From Gammaproteobacteria bacterium (lineage in GTDB: Bacteria; Aquificota; Aquificia; Aquificales; QOAS01): a stretch of 9,518 nucleotides of DNA. The stretch spans positions 1 through 9,518 of the forward strand of contig QOAS01000043.1 of the NCBI GenBank assembly GCA_003972855.1, given 5' to 3'. How positions within the stretch are numbered: position 1 is the stretch's first letter; each line of letters begins with the position of its first letter. The notes beneath the pieces are model-generated. The model did no database searches. It saw only the letters and a list, made by a program, of their open reading frames with translations, and was not told the origin of the DNA. The translations under genes and the position numbers were made by a program. Positions 1 to 5,653 of the stretch are shown piece by piece.

Positions 1-487
1 AAACCTTTTCCAAAGGAATAAAAGAAACGTCAATGGTAATTAAATCCACCTCTTCGGGTATGTGTTTATTGGTAACACTACGGGCGTTGGTTTTTTCGTA
101 AGAAATCACCTTTGGGTTTTGCCTTAGCTTGTAGTCCAACTGACCCGTTCCCACGTCTACCGCATAGACTTTTTTTGCACCCCTTTGAAGCAAACAATCG
201 GTAAATCCCCCCGTTGAGGCTCCTATATCCAAACAAATGAGGTCTTTAACATCCAACTTAAAACTGTTTAGAGCTTTTTCCAATTTATAACCTCCGCGGG
301 ATACATACTTCATCTGTCCCTTAAGTTCTATTTGCACGTCTTGGGGAAACCTTTCACCCGCTTTGGAAACCCTTTGACCATTTACGAAAACCAAACCCGC
401 CATTATAAGGGCTTGTGCTTTTTCCCTCGTGGGCGCCAAACCCTTTTTTACCAAAAGCTTGTCAATCCTTTCCTTCTTTTCTCCCAT
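1..487 (-). CDS. tlyA: TlyA-family 16S/23S rRNA (cytidine-2'-O)-methyltransferase, 5' part
   Basis: My own translation of the minus strand from the ATG at 487-485 gives 162 codons, still open at base 1, so the C-terminus is missing. Residues about 7-60 form an S4-type RNA-binding domain (starts RIDKLLVKKGLA, contains AGLVFVNG). The typical YVSRGGYKL motif follows at 61-69, then an FtsJ/RrmJ-like Rossmann methyltransferase with SAM motif I LDIGASTGGF at 86-95 and the acidic residue D111. K68 and D153 (in TIDVSFI) sit where the family has catalytic Lys and Asp. Known family role: 2'-O-methylation of cytidines in ribosomal RNA using S-adenosylmethionine; members were once called haemolysins. Function is inferred from this domain order. 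No clear Shine-Dalgarno precedes the ATG. The gene diverges from hemW with 21 bp between the start codons. The family call is secure; the exact rRNA target is not visible. Confidence 0.9.
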   Translation of the reverse strand, partial: MGEKKERIDKLLVKKGLAPTREKAQALIMAGLVFVNGQRVSKAGERFPQDVQIELKGQMKYVSRGGYKLEKALNSFKLDVKDLICLDIGASTGGFTDCLLQRGAKKVYAVDVGTGQLDYKLRQNPKVISYEKTNARSVTNKHIPEEVDLITIDVSFIPLEKV

Positions 488-508
488 TGATAATTAAAGC
501 TACTGGCG

Positions 509-1606
509 ATGTTTAAAGGTCTTTATATTCACATTCCTTTTTGCAACCAAAAGTGTCCCTATTGCGACTTTTTTTCCGTAACTTCGCGGGAGATAGATTT
601 TGAAACTTATTTCAAAGCCCTTTTGGAGGAGGTAAAAATTTACTCCAACCTTTACAGGTTTTCCCTTCAAACGGTTTACTTTGGCGGTGGAACTCCCTCT
701 TTAATTCCCCCCACTTTGTATGAGAAGTTTTTTAACGAGTTGGGAAGGATTTTAGACCTCTCCTCCCTAAAGGAGGTAACCATAGAGGTAAACCCCGAAA
801 GTTATGTTTTAGAGGACTTTAAACGGCTAAGGGGGATAGGTTTTAATAGGGTTTCCGTTGGGGTTCAAAGCTTTTTGGACGAAAACCTTAAAAGGCTTGG
901 AAGGAAACACACCTCCAAACACTCTTTAAGAACCTTGGAAAACGCCTACACGGGGGGTTTTAAAAATATCTCCGTAGACCTAATTTGGGGACTTCCGCAA
1001 CAGACCGAAAAACAGCTCCGCAAGGAGTTTGAAATACTTAAACAAACCCCCGCGGTTCACCTTTCCGCCTATCTTCTCACCGTTTACGAGGAAACGCCCT
1101 TTGCCCTTCTCCAAAAGGAGGGAAAGTTAAACCTGCCTTCCCAAGAGCGGATAGAAGCCTTATACGAAACCCTTTTGGAGGAAACCGAAAAACTGAACTT
1201 TGAAAGGTATGAAATCTCCAACTTTTCCAAAGGGGGGGAATTCAGAAGCCTTCACAACCTCCTTTATTGGAAAATGGAACCATTCCTCGGCATAGGGGCG
1301 GGAGCTTGGAGTTTTGACGGAACCAAAAGATGGGCTAATGTCAAAAACCTTAAACTATATGCGGAGAAGCTTTTAAAGCGGAAAACACTCCCCGTGGGGG
1401 AGGTTGTAAATCTAACGGAAAGGGAACTTAAAAAGGAAGCTATCATTCTCGGACTTAGAACCACCGAGGGTGTTCCCTTAAGTTGGGTCAAAGACCTTTT
1501 GCCCGAGGAGGTTATAAGGGAATTCTTTGTCCAAAAAGGTGAGAAAATAGCGTTCAACAAAAGGGGATTTCTCGTTTCCAACGCCATCCTTTCTATGCTC
1601 GTTTGA
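509..1606 (+). CDS. hemW: HemW-type radical SAM haem chaperone
   Basis: 365 residues, close to the usual HemW length. The radical-SAM signature CxxxCxxC is at C12, C16 and C19, followed by DFF. HemN (coproporphyrinogen III dehydrogenase) has a fourth Cys just after this motif. Its absence here, and the lack of the extra HemN N-terminal region, favour HemW, the protein that binds haem and hands it to target proteins. Other family blocks: FGGGTPS at 58-64, EVNPES at 93-98, GVQSF at 118-122, DLIWGLPQQT near 157-166, RYEISNFS at 233-240, HNLLYW at 249-254 and GIGAGAWS at 261-268 (usually GPGAHS). The end holds the HemN-C-like region. The ATG is 21 bp from the divergent tlyA start and has no Shine-Dalgarno; GATAAT at 489-494 could be a -10 giving a very short leader. 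leuS' follows after 20 bp on the same strand. Older annotations often call such genes hemN, which is probably wrong here. Confidence 0.93.
   Translation: MFKGLYIHIPFCNQKCPYCDFFSVTSREIDFETYFKALLEEVKIYSNLYRFSLQTVYFGGGTPSLIPPTLYEKFFNELGRILDLSSLKEVTIEVNPESYVLEDFKRLRGIGFNRVSVGVQSFLDENLKRLGRKHTSKHSLRTLENAYTGGFKNISVDLIWGLPQQTEKQLRKEFEILKQTPAVHLSAYLLTVYEETPFALLQKEGKLNLPSQERIEALYETLLEETEKLNFERYEISNFSKGGEFRSLHNLLYWKMEPFLGIGAGAWSFDGTKRWANVKNLKLYAEKLLKRKTLPVGEVVNLTERELKKEAIILGLRTTEGVPLSWVKDLLPEEVIREFFVQKGEKIAFNKRGFLVSNAILSMLV
522..550 (-). promoter_or_regulatory. possible minus-strand promoter for tlyA, inside the hemW 5' end
   Basis: On the minus strand a TATAAA -10-like hexamer (522-527) lies 17 bp from a TTGGTT -35-like hexamer (545-550, 3 of 6 consensus). 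It would start transcription near 515, about 28 nt before the tlyA ATG. The 21-bp gap between tlyA and hemW cannot hold a full promoter, so one is expected inside hemW. The match is moderate and could be chance. Confidence 0.28.
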
Positions 1607-1626
1607 AGGTTTAAAATTTACCGCTT

Positions 1627-2514
1627 ATGTCCGACCTTCTCAATAAACCCTTAAAGGATTTTTTAAAAGAAAACAAACTCTCCGTAGGGGATAACGTCAT
1701 TTTCCTGTTTAAAGCCCTCGGGTTGGAAGATAAGGTTAATCTGAAAAAACTTGAGGAGGATTTGGGCGAAGTCGCCAAAATGTCCAAGTCCAAGGCAAAC
1801 ATTGTAGACCCCGAGAGCGTTATAGAAAAATACGGTGCGGACACGGTAAGGCTTTACATACTCTTTGCCGCACCGCCCGAGAGGGATTTTGAATGGATAG
1901 AGAGCGGTATAGAGGGAGCTTACCGCTTTTTAAACCGCCTTTGGAATTTCGTAATAAAAACCTTACCCCTTATAAGGGAATTGGAATCCGAAAAGATTAA
2001 CCCCGAAGGTTTATCCAAAGAAGGTAAAGAGCTACGCAGGAAAACCCACTGGACTATTAAAAAATTTGCCCAAGAAATGGAAAAAAATTACCAGTTCAAC
2101 ACCGCCATAGCGTCGGTTATGGAACTTCTAAACCTATTGGAGGATTTTGAACCCCAAACCCAAGAGGATAAAAAAGCCATTAAAGAAGCGGTTGAAGTGG
2201 TTCTTAAACTTCTGTATCCGATAACACCCCACATATGCGAGGAACTATGGGAAAGGCTCGGAAAGAAAACCCGCTTACACGAGGAAAGTTATCCAGCCTA
2301 CGACGAGGAAGCCTTACGCCAAGAAGAGGTAGAAATTCCCGTTCAAATTAACGGAAAAGTTAGGGCTAAGGTTACCATTCCCTTCGGGGCTACCCAAGAG
2401 GAGGCTTTGAAAATAGCCCAAGGGCAACCCAACGTTCAAAAATACTTGGAAGGAAAGGAGATAAGAAAGGTTATTTATATCCCCAATAAGCTGATAAACA
2501 TAGTGGTCAAATAG
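1627..2514 (+). CDS. leuS': Leucyl-tRNA synthetase beta subunit (C-terminal half of a split LeuRS)
   Basis: 295 residues matching only the C-terminal third of a normal LeuRS of about 850 residues. The class I KMSKS loop is at 51-55 (KMSKSKANIVDPESVIEKYGAD), followed by the stem-contact and anticodon-binding helical domain (TIKKFAQEMEKNYQFNTAIA; ITPHICEELW at 199-208) and the small C-terminal domain ending in KLINIVVK. The HIGH motif, most of the catalytic fold and the CP1 editing domain are absent and must come from a separate alpha subunit encoded elsewhere. Aquifex aeolicus LeuRS is known to be such an alpha/beta heterodimer, with a beta chain of similar length. Both ends look clean: ATG start, typical native C-terminus and about 50 residues before KMSKS. 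This argues for a natural split, not a decayed gene. hemW lies 20 bp upstream. There is no strong Shine-Dalgarno; AAGGT lies too far upstream of the ATG. Confidence 0.93.
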   Translation: MSDLLNKPLKDFLKENKLSVGDNVIFLFKALGLEDKVNLKKLEEDLGEVAKMSKSKANIVDPESVIEKYGADTVRLYILFAAPPERDFEWIESGIEGAYRFLNRLWNFVIKTLPLIRELESEKINPEGLSKEGKELRRKTHWTIKKFAQEMEKNYQFNTAIASVMELLNLLEDFEPQTQEDKKAIKEAVEVVLKLLYPITPHICEELWERLGKKTRLHEESYPAYDEEALRQEEVEIPVQINGKVRAKVTIPFGATQEEALKIAQGQPNVQKYLEGKEIRKVIYIPNKLINIVVK

Positions 2515-2518
2515 GGGT

Positions 2519-3196
2519 TTAAACCTTAAAGAGAATGTAGGCTATATTGTCCCTATCAATATTCTTTCTCCTTTTGGAGGTTTTAAATAGGAAATTGAGA
2601 CGGTCGCTGAGTTCCTCTACACCCTTCTCCGCGTGGGTTACAAAAAATTCCTTTAACTCCTCGGGAGTCAGTAATTTTTCTATCCCGTCGGACACGAGCA
2701 GGTATATATCGCCGGGAATCACTTTTCCCCTTTTTATAACAATGGGAGGATTCCAATCGGTTCCCAAAGCCCTTACCTTTTTGCGTCCCTTTCTCTCCTC
2801 AACGGTATCTTCCGTAAGCAATCTCAATTCACCCTTTCGGTATCTGTAAATTTTACTGTCCCCGCTGTGTCCTATGATGAAGTTGTCACCTTTTAAAAAC
2901 ATTGCGGAGAGGGTGGTTCCGCTAATCCCACCCATTTCGTAAACCGCGTTCATTACCTCCTTGTTGGCTTTCTTAAAAATCTCCTCTATCTCTTCCTTGT
3001 CAAATTCTTTAAGGGGGAAATTTTTTTCCAAAACTTCCAAAGCCTTTTCCGCCGCTACCGCACCGAAACCGCTATCACCCATACCGTCCGCTATGGCAAA
3101 AAGTTTTTGGTCTTTTTCCTCAAGGAAGAGAATGCGGTCTTCAAAATTTTGTTTGTCCCCAATGTTCATATTGGTGGCTATTTGAAAGCTCGTCAT
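2519..3196 (-). CDS. PP2C-type (PPM family) Ser/Thr protein phosphatase
   Basis: 225 residues, a minimal bacterial PP2C domain with no extra domain or membrane segment. PPM-family motifs appear in order: an N-terminal GDKQNFED at 13-20 (a shortened form of the usual GxxRxxNED), the metal-binding ADGMGD at 36-41 (family form ADGMGGH), GTTLSAMF at 93-100, HSGDSKIYRY at 110-119 with the GDS core, VRALG near 142, VSDGI at 168-172 with metal ligand D170, and DRDNIAYILF at 214-223 with D216/N217. The family removes phosphate from Ser/Thr using Mn2+ or Mg2+, and most metal-ligand acids are present. The natural partner is the kinase encoded just upstream: the gap is 6 bp and the Shine-Dalgarno covers the kinase stop, so the two are co-translated. 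The GGH loop reads GDS, and the first Asp motif is one residue short. The end is 4 bp from the convergent leuS' stop. Confidence 0.9.
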   Translation of the reverse strand: MTSFQIATNMNIGDKQNFEDRILFLEEKDQKLFAIADGMGDSGFGAVAAEKALEVLEKNFPLKEFDKEEIEEIFKKANKEVMNAVYEMGGISGTTLSAMFLKGDNFIIGHSGDSKIYRYRKGELRLLTEDTVEERKGRKKVRALGTDWNPPIVIKRGKVIPGDIYLLVSDGIEKLLTPEELKEFFVTHAEKGVEELSDRLNFLFKTSKRRKNIDRDNIAYILFKV

Positions 3197-3201
3197 CCCT
3201 T

Positions 3202-3209
3202 ATCACCCC
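3202..3209 (-). promoter_or_regulatory. Shine-Dalgarno of the phosphatase gene, overlapping the kinase stop codon
   Basis: The minus strand reads GGGGTGAT, then AAGGG, then the phosphatase ATG. GGTGAT matches the 16S rRNA 3' end and is 5 nt from the start. The TGA inside it is the kinase stop. A ribosome ending the kinase therefore sits on the phosphatase start site, so the two proteins are probably made in a linked ratio. Confidence 0.65.
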
Positions 3210-4015
3210 AATTTTTTTAAATGGGTAAGGAGTTGCTCCGCAGTGCGATACCTTTGGAAGGGATTAATTTTAACCATCTTGGAGAAAATCTCCTTAAGCT
3301 CGGAGGGTAAACCTTCGGGGAAATTAACTTTTCCCTCTCTATTTCTCTTTAGTTCCTCCGCGGGAGTTTCAGCCTTAAACGGATGCCTTCCCGTCAGCAT
3401 ATAGTAGAGGAGACACCCCAAGGAGAATATATCGCTACTTCGGTGTATTTCCCCTCTAAAAACTTCGGGGGCTATGTAACCCACCGTTCCCTTTATGTCC
3501 AAAATACCGCTGTAGCCTCTCGGTTTGAGAAGACCGAAATCTCCCAATTTCCAAATCCTTTTTTCATCTTTAAATTGGGCGAGGACATTTTCGGGTTTTA
3601 TATCAAGATGGATATACCCGAGGCGGTGAAGGTAGGAAAGTCCTTCGGCTACCTGCTTTAAAATTTCTACCGCCTCTTCCGCGGTGAGTTTTCCACCTTT
3701 TTCTTCCACGTACCCCTTTAGGTCTCCTCCGTCGCAATACTCGTAAAGGATGTAAATTTTTCTTCCCCTGCGGGAGGTAAAGTAGTGGTGCAGTTTTACC
3801 AGATGGGGGTGGTCTATCAAAAGAACATTTTGTGCCTCGTTCAATAGTTGGTTTAAAAATAGCTGGTCGCGGGCTTCCTTTAAGGCATAGGTTTTTCCGT
3901 TTCTCGTATCCCTTACTAAGTAAACATTCCCAAACCTACCCTCTCCGAGTTTTTTTAAAACCTTAAACCGGTTTAGGAGAATAATTTTTCCACCCCCCTC
4001 GGTAACCAATTCCAT
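3203..4015 (-). CDS. Hanks-type Ser/Thr protein kinase, soluble, non-RD
   Basis: 270 residues, almost all of it a protein kinase domain. The Gly-rich loop is GEGRFGNV at 24-31, the ATP-anchoring Lys is in ALKEA (K46) and the probable helix-C Glu is E60. The hinge is near YEYCDGG at 91-97. The catalytic loop is HLDIKPENV at 136-144 (D138, N143), with DFG at 159-161, GTVGYIAPE at 176-184 and DIFSLG at 195-200. The Arg normally before the catalytic Asp is Leu (HLD), so this is a non-RD kinase. Such kinases often do not need activation-loop phosphorylation, and the loop here has few acceptors (Y168, S169, T177). There are no transmembrane or PASTA segments, so it should be cytoplasmic. Substrates cannot be read from sequence. 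It is first in a two-gene unit with the PP2C phosphatase, behind a good promoter in 4070-4099. A GGGTG motif lies 7 nt before the ATG. Confidence 0.93.
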   Translation of the reverse strand: MELVTEGGGKIILLNRFKVLKKLGEGRFGNVYLVRDTRNGKTYALKEARDQLFLNQLLNEAQNVLLIDHPHLVKLHHYFTSRRGRKIYILYEYCDGGDLKGYVEEKGGKLTAEEAVEILKQVAEGLSYLHRLGYIHLDIKPENVLAQFKDEKRIWKLGDFGLLKPRGYSGILDIKGTVGYIAPEVFRGEIHRSSDIFSLGCLLYYMLTGRHPFKAETPAEELKRNREGKVNFPEGLPSELKEIFSKMVKINPFQRYRTAEQLLTHLKKLG

Positions 4016-4069
4016 TACTCACACCCGTTTTAAAGGTAGTCTTCCCCTTTTAACTTTTCAACGATGGAA

Positions 4070-4099
4070 ATTATAGAAATTGCCAATTTTTGCTTGCAA
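4070..4099 (-). promoter_or_regulatory. Promoter of the kinase-phosphatase unit
   Basis: On the minus strand a perfect TATAAT -10 (4070-4075) is 18 bp from TTGCAA (4094-4099, 4 of 6 match to TTGACA). Transcription would start near 4063, giving a leader of about 48 nt before the kinase ATG. This is the best housekeeping-sigma promoter match I found in the window, and it lies in the only sizeable intergenic region, upstream of a divergent gene pair. Confidence 0.55.
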
Positions 4100-4124
4100 A
4101 AACATAGGAGTTTCCGCAAAAATT
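4085..4124. repeat. Palindromic half-sites in the divergent intergenic region, possible operator
   Basis: TTTTTGC (4087-4093) and GCAAAAA (4096-4102) form a perfect 7-bp inverted repeat with a 2-bp centre. A third half-site, GCAAAAATT (4116-4124), is the exact 9-base inverse of AATTTTTGC (4085-4093) and lies 20 bp (two helical turns) from the second as a direct repeat. The palindrome covers the -35 of the kinase promoter. The layout suits binding of a dimeric regulator that could act on both divergent genes. AT-rich content makes chance repeats more likely, so this is a suggestion only. Confidence 0.35.
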
Positions 4125-4144
4125 AATATTTTCTTTATTTTGAA

Positions 4145-4642
4145 ATGATAAATGGGGAGAGGGTTCTTTTAGAAGAGTATGCCAAGCTCAAAAACCTTGA
4201 AAAGACCGTAGAGCTAAATTTAGCGGTTTTGGAAGATTTTGAAAATCTGCTAACGGAAAATTTGGAAGAACTGGAAGAGTATTTACAAATGGTCATTGAA
4301 GAGGAAAAACTCCTTTTGGAAAAATTAAGGGCATTATTAAAAGTGCTTAAAAAAAACATCGCCTTTCTCCATTCCCTGATGGAAACCGTGTGGGAAGACA
4401 TAGAGTTTTGTATGCTGAAGTTGGCTTTTCACAGGGAACTTCCACCGGTTGAGGAACTAAAAGGGAAAATCGTCGGTAGTTTTCAACAAAGATTGGACAC
4501 TTTAAGGGACTTTTTACTATTGCAAACCTCGCTGTTTGAGGAGGAACTAAAGAAGTATCACTTAAATGGAAAAGTTCCTTTGGAGGTATACATATCGTTC
4601 CTTGACAAAATGACCGAATTCAATAAACAAATTTATGGATAA
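4145..4642 (+). CDS. Hypothetical all-helical, coiled-coil-like protein
   Basis: 165 residues that I do not recognise. The sequence is almost free of Pro and Gly and rich in Leu, Glu and Lys. Residues about 8-72 show heptad-like Leu/Ile spacing with acidic runs, typical of a coiled coil. Further helices are likely at 76-97, 103-138 and 146-162, broken by LPP at 99-101 and NGKVP at 141-145. There is no signal peptide or membrane segment, so a cytoplasmic protein is expected. It has one Cys (C89) and no catalytic motif. Its general look resembles small helical bundles such as flagellar export chaperones (FlgN-like), but no specific motif supports that. It is first in the plus-strand run, ends 34 bp before the infC start and diverges from the kinase gene. 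There is no Shine-Dalgarno before the ATG; the upstream sequence is very AT-rich. Codon use matches the neighbours and the frame fills the gap, so it is probably a real gene. Confidence 0.75.
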   Translation: MINGERVLLEEYAKLKNLEKTVELNLAVLEDFENLLTENLEELEEYLQMVIEEEKLLLEKLRALLKVLKKNIAFLHSLMETVWEDIEFCMLKLAFHRELPPVEELKGKIVGSFQQRLDTLRDFLLLQTSLFEEELKKYHLNGKVPLEVYISFLDKMTEFNKQIYG

Positions 4643-4661
4643 TTTAAAAATTCAAAAACTT

Positions 4662-4670
4662 AAGGAGGTG
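4662..4670 (+). promoter_or_regulatory. Strong Shine-Dalgarno that fixes the infC start at CTG 4677
   Basis: AAGGAGGTG is a near-perfect match to the anti-Shine-Dalgarno. It lies 6 nt before CTG 4677-4679 and 15 nt before the next candidate, TTG 4686-4688. A stop codon (TAA 4671-4673) in the same frame excludes any start further upstream. The spacing clearly favours CTG. Confidence 0.75.
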
Positions 4671-4676
4671 TAAAAG

Positions 4677-5201
4677 CTGAGTAACTTGGAAAGGAGGTAT
4701 AGGGTAAACCGCCAAATAAGGGCTAAAGAGGTTAGGGTTATAGACGAAAATGGACAAAACTTGGGGATAATGCCCATCAAGGAAGCTTTAGCCCTTGCGG
4801 AGGAAAAAGGGCTGGATTTAATTGAAATAGCCCCCACCGCCAAACCGCCCGTATGCAAAATAGCGGACTACGGAAAGTTCAAATACGAAATGAAAAAGAA
4901 AGCCAAGGAGGCTAAGAAGAAACAGAAAACCATAGAGGTAAAAGAACTGAAGATGAGAGTCGGTATTGAGGAACACGACTATCAGGTGAAACTTAAGCAA
5001 CTCAAAGAATTCCTTGAGGAGGGTAACAAGGTTAAACTCCGTATCATCTTCAGGGGAAGGGAAAACCTAAGACCGGAGTTGGGAGAAAAATTGGTTCAAA
5101 GGTTTTTAGAAGATGTGGGCGATTTAGGACAGTTGGAGAAAAAACCTTCCAAAGAAGGTAGGTTTATGATAGCGGTTTTTGCTCCCAAAAAGAAAAAATA
5201 G
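4677..5201 (+). CDS. infC: Translation initiation factor IF-3, with a CUG start codon
   Basis: 174 residues from the CTG at 4677 (171 if the TTG at 4686 were used). The N-domain holds RVNRQIRAKEVRVID, GIMPIKEAL, GLDLIEIAP and PPVCKIADYGKFKYE, the standard IF3 signature. A very basic linker (KKKAKEAKKKQK) leads to the C-domain with VKELKMRVGIEEHDYQVKLKQ and FRGREN, ending in a basic tail. IF3 binds the 30S subunit, keeps subunits apart and proofreads start codons. No AUG can make the full protein: an in-frame stop lies at 4671 and the first in-frame ATG falls inside the N-domain. Known biology: many infC genes use rare start codons (AUU in E. coli) that IF3 itself rejects, giving negative feedback; CUG would do the same. 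rpmI follows after 31 bp. Confidence 0.95.
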   Translation: MSNLERRYRVNRQIRAKEVRVIDENGQNLGIMPIKEALALAEEKGLDLIEIAPTAKPPVCKIADYGKFKYEMKKKAKEAKKKQKTIEVKELKMRVGIEEHDYQVKLKQLKEFLEEGNKVKLRIIFRGRENLRPELGEKLVQRFLEDVGDLGQLEKKPSKEGRFMIAVFAPKKKK

Positions 5202-5210
5202 TGTTAAAAT
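5202..5210 (+). promoter_or_regulatory. Possible extended -10 element before rpmI
   Basis: TGTTAAAAT fits the extended -10 form TGnTATAAT (TG plus 5 of 6). It overlaps the infC stop region and would give a short leader that still contains the rpmI Shine-Dalgarno. There is no good -35: TTGCTC at 5179-5184 leaves a 20-bp spacer. It could add extra rpmI transcript independent of infC. Confidence 0.22.
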
Positions 5211-5220
5211 GGAACTTTTT

Positions 5221-5226
5221 GGAGGT
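5221..5226 (+). promoter_or_regulatory. Shine-Dalgarno of rpmI
   Basis: GGAGGT lies 6 nt before the rpmI ATG. It is one of the few strong Shine-Dalgarno sequences in the window and confirms the start. Confidence 0.7.
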
Positions 5227-5232
5227 TGAGTA

Positions 5233-5451
5233 ATGCCCAGAGTAGGTGGAAAGGTAAAGACCAACAGAAGTTTGGCTAAAAGGATAAAACTCACCAAAAA
5301 GGGGAAAATCAAAAGGTGGAAGGGTGGTTACTCCCACTACGCACTAAGAAAGGATAAAAAATACAAAAGACAGGCTAAAAAAGCGATTATTATGGAAAAG
5401 AAACACCCCAGATACGATAAAATCATCAAAATGATAGAACCTTCCCTCTAA
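5233..5451 (+). CDS. rpmI: 50S ribosomal protein L35 (bL35)
   Basis: 72 residues, slightly longer than the usual 64-66. The pattern is typical of bL35: KVKTNRSLAKRIKLTKKGKIKR near 7-28, then GGYSHYALRKDKKYKRQAKKA and a C-terminal segment ending KIIKMIEPSL. Very Lys/Arg-rich, as expected for a protein buried in 23S rRNA. It follows infC in the conserved infC-rpmI order. The usual third gene, rplT (L20), does not follow; a small membrane protein gene begins one codon after the stop. In bacteria with the classical operon L20 represses rpmI-rplT, so that control may be absent or act differently here. Confidence 0.93.
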   Translation: MPRVGGKVKTNRSLAKRIKLTKKGKIKRWKGGYSHYALRKDKKYKRQAKKAIIMEKKHPRYDKIIKMIEPSL

Positions 5452-5454
5452 TGG

Positions 5455-5637
5455 ATGCCCTTTTATAAGTTTCTAACCTTAATAGTTCTCTCTTTGGTTG
5501 CCTCTTATCTACTTTCTAAAACGGTTGAAAGCTCTTTAAAAATCCGAGGATTAAGGGAGAGGCAAATCAAATTTTATAAAACGCTTTCTTTTTTAGTTTC
5601 CTTTTTATTGTTGTTACTTTTGGGGTTGTTCTCCTAA
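5455..5637 (+). CDS. Small two-helix membrane protein, unknown function
   Basis: 60 residues. A hydrophobic segment at about 5-21 (FLTLIVLSLVASYLL) and another at about 44-59 (LSFLVSFLLLLLLGLF) flank a basic loop (KIRGLRERQIKFYK). By the positive-inside rule the loop should face the cytoplasm and both ends the periplasm. I do not recognise the family. The ATG is one codon (TGG) after the rpmI TAA and in the same frame, so translation probably depends on ribosomes finishing rpmI; no separate Shine-Dalgarno is visible. The next gene starts 16 bp later. It is probably real, since it fills the gap on the coding strand of a dense operon and makes a sensible membrane topology, but its short length keeps this below certain. 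Confidence 0.6.
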   Translation: MPFYKFLTLIVLSLVASYLLSKTVESSLKIRGLRERQIKFYKTLSFLVSFLLLLLLGLFS

Positions 5638-5653
5638 AACAATTTAACCTCTT

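Noticed and set aside
1264..1587. 107-codon minus-strand frame inside hemW
   Set aside because: Shadow of the conserved HemW C-terminal half; no plausible protein features.
509..1606. Annotation of the radical SAM gene as hemN (coproporphyrinogen dehydrogenase)
   Set aside because: The cluster motif lacks HemN's fourth Cys and the protein is too short at the N-terminus; HemW fits better.
1627..2514. Truncated LeuRS as a pseudogene
   Set aside because: No internal stops, complete C-terminal domains, intact KMSKS and a length matching known beta subunits.
3383..3661. 92-codon plus-strand frame inside the kinase gene
   Set aside because: Opposite a well conserved kinase catalytic region; no recognisable domain or start signal.
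4602..4643. Perfect TTGACA near the end of the helical-protein gene as an infC promoter -35
   Set aside because: At 16-18 bp spacing the best -10 is TAAACA (3 of 6); the better GATAAT at 4638-4643 is 30 bp away. The hexamer is explained by codons for Leu-Asp-Lys.
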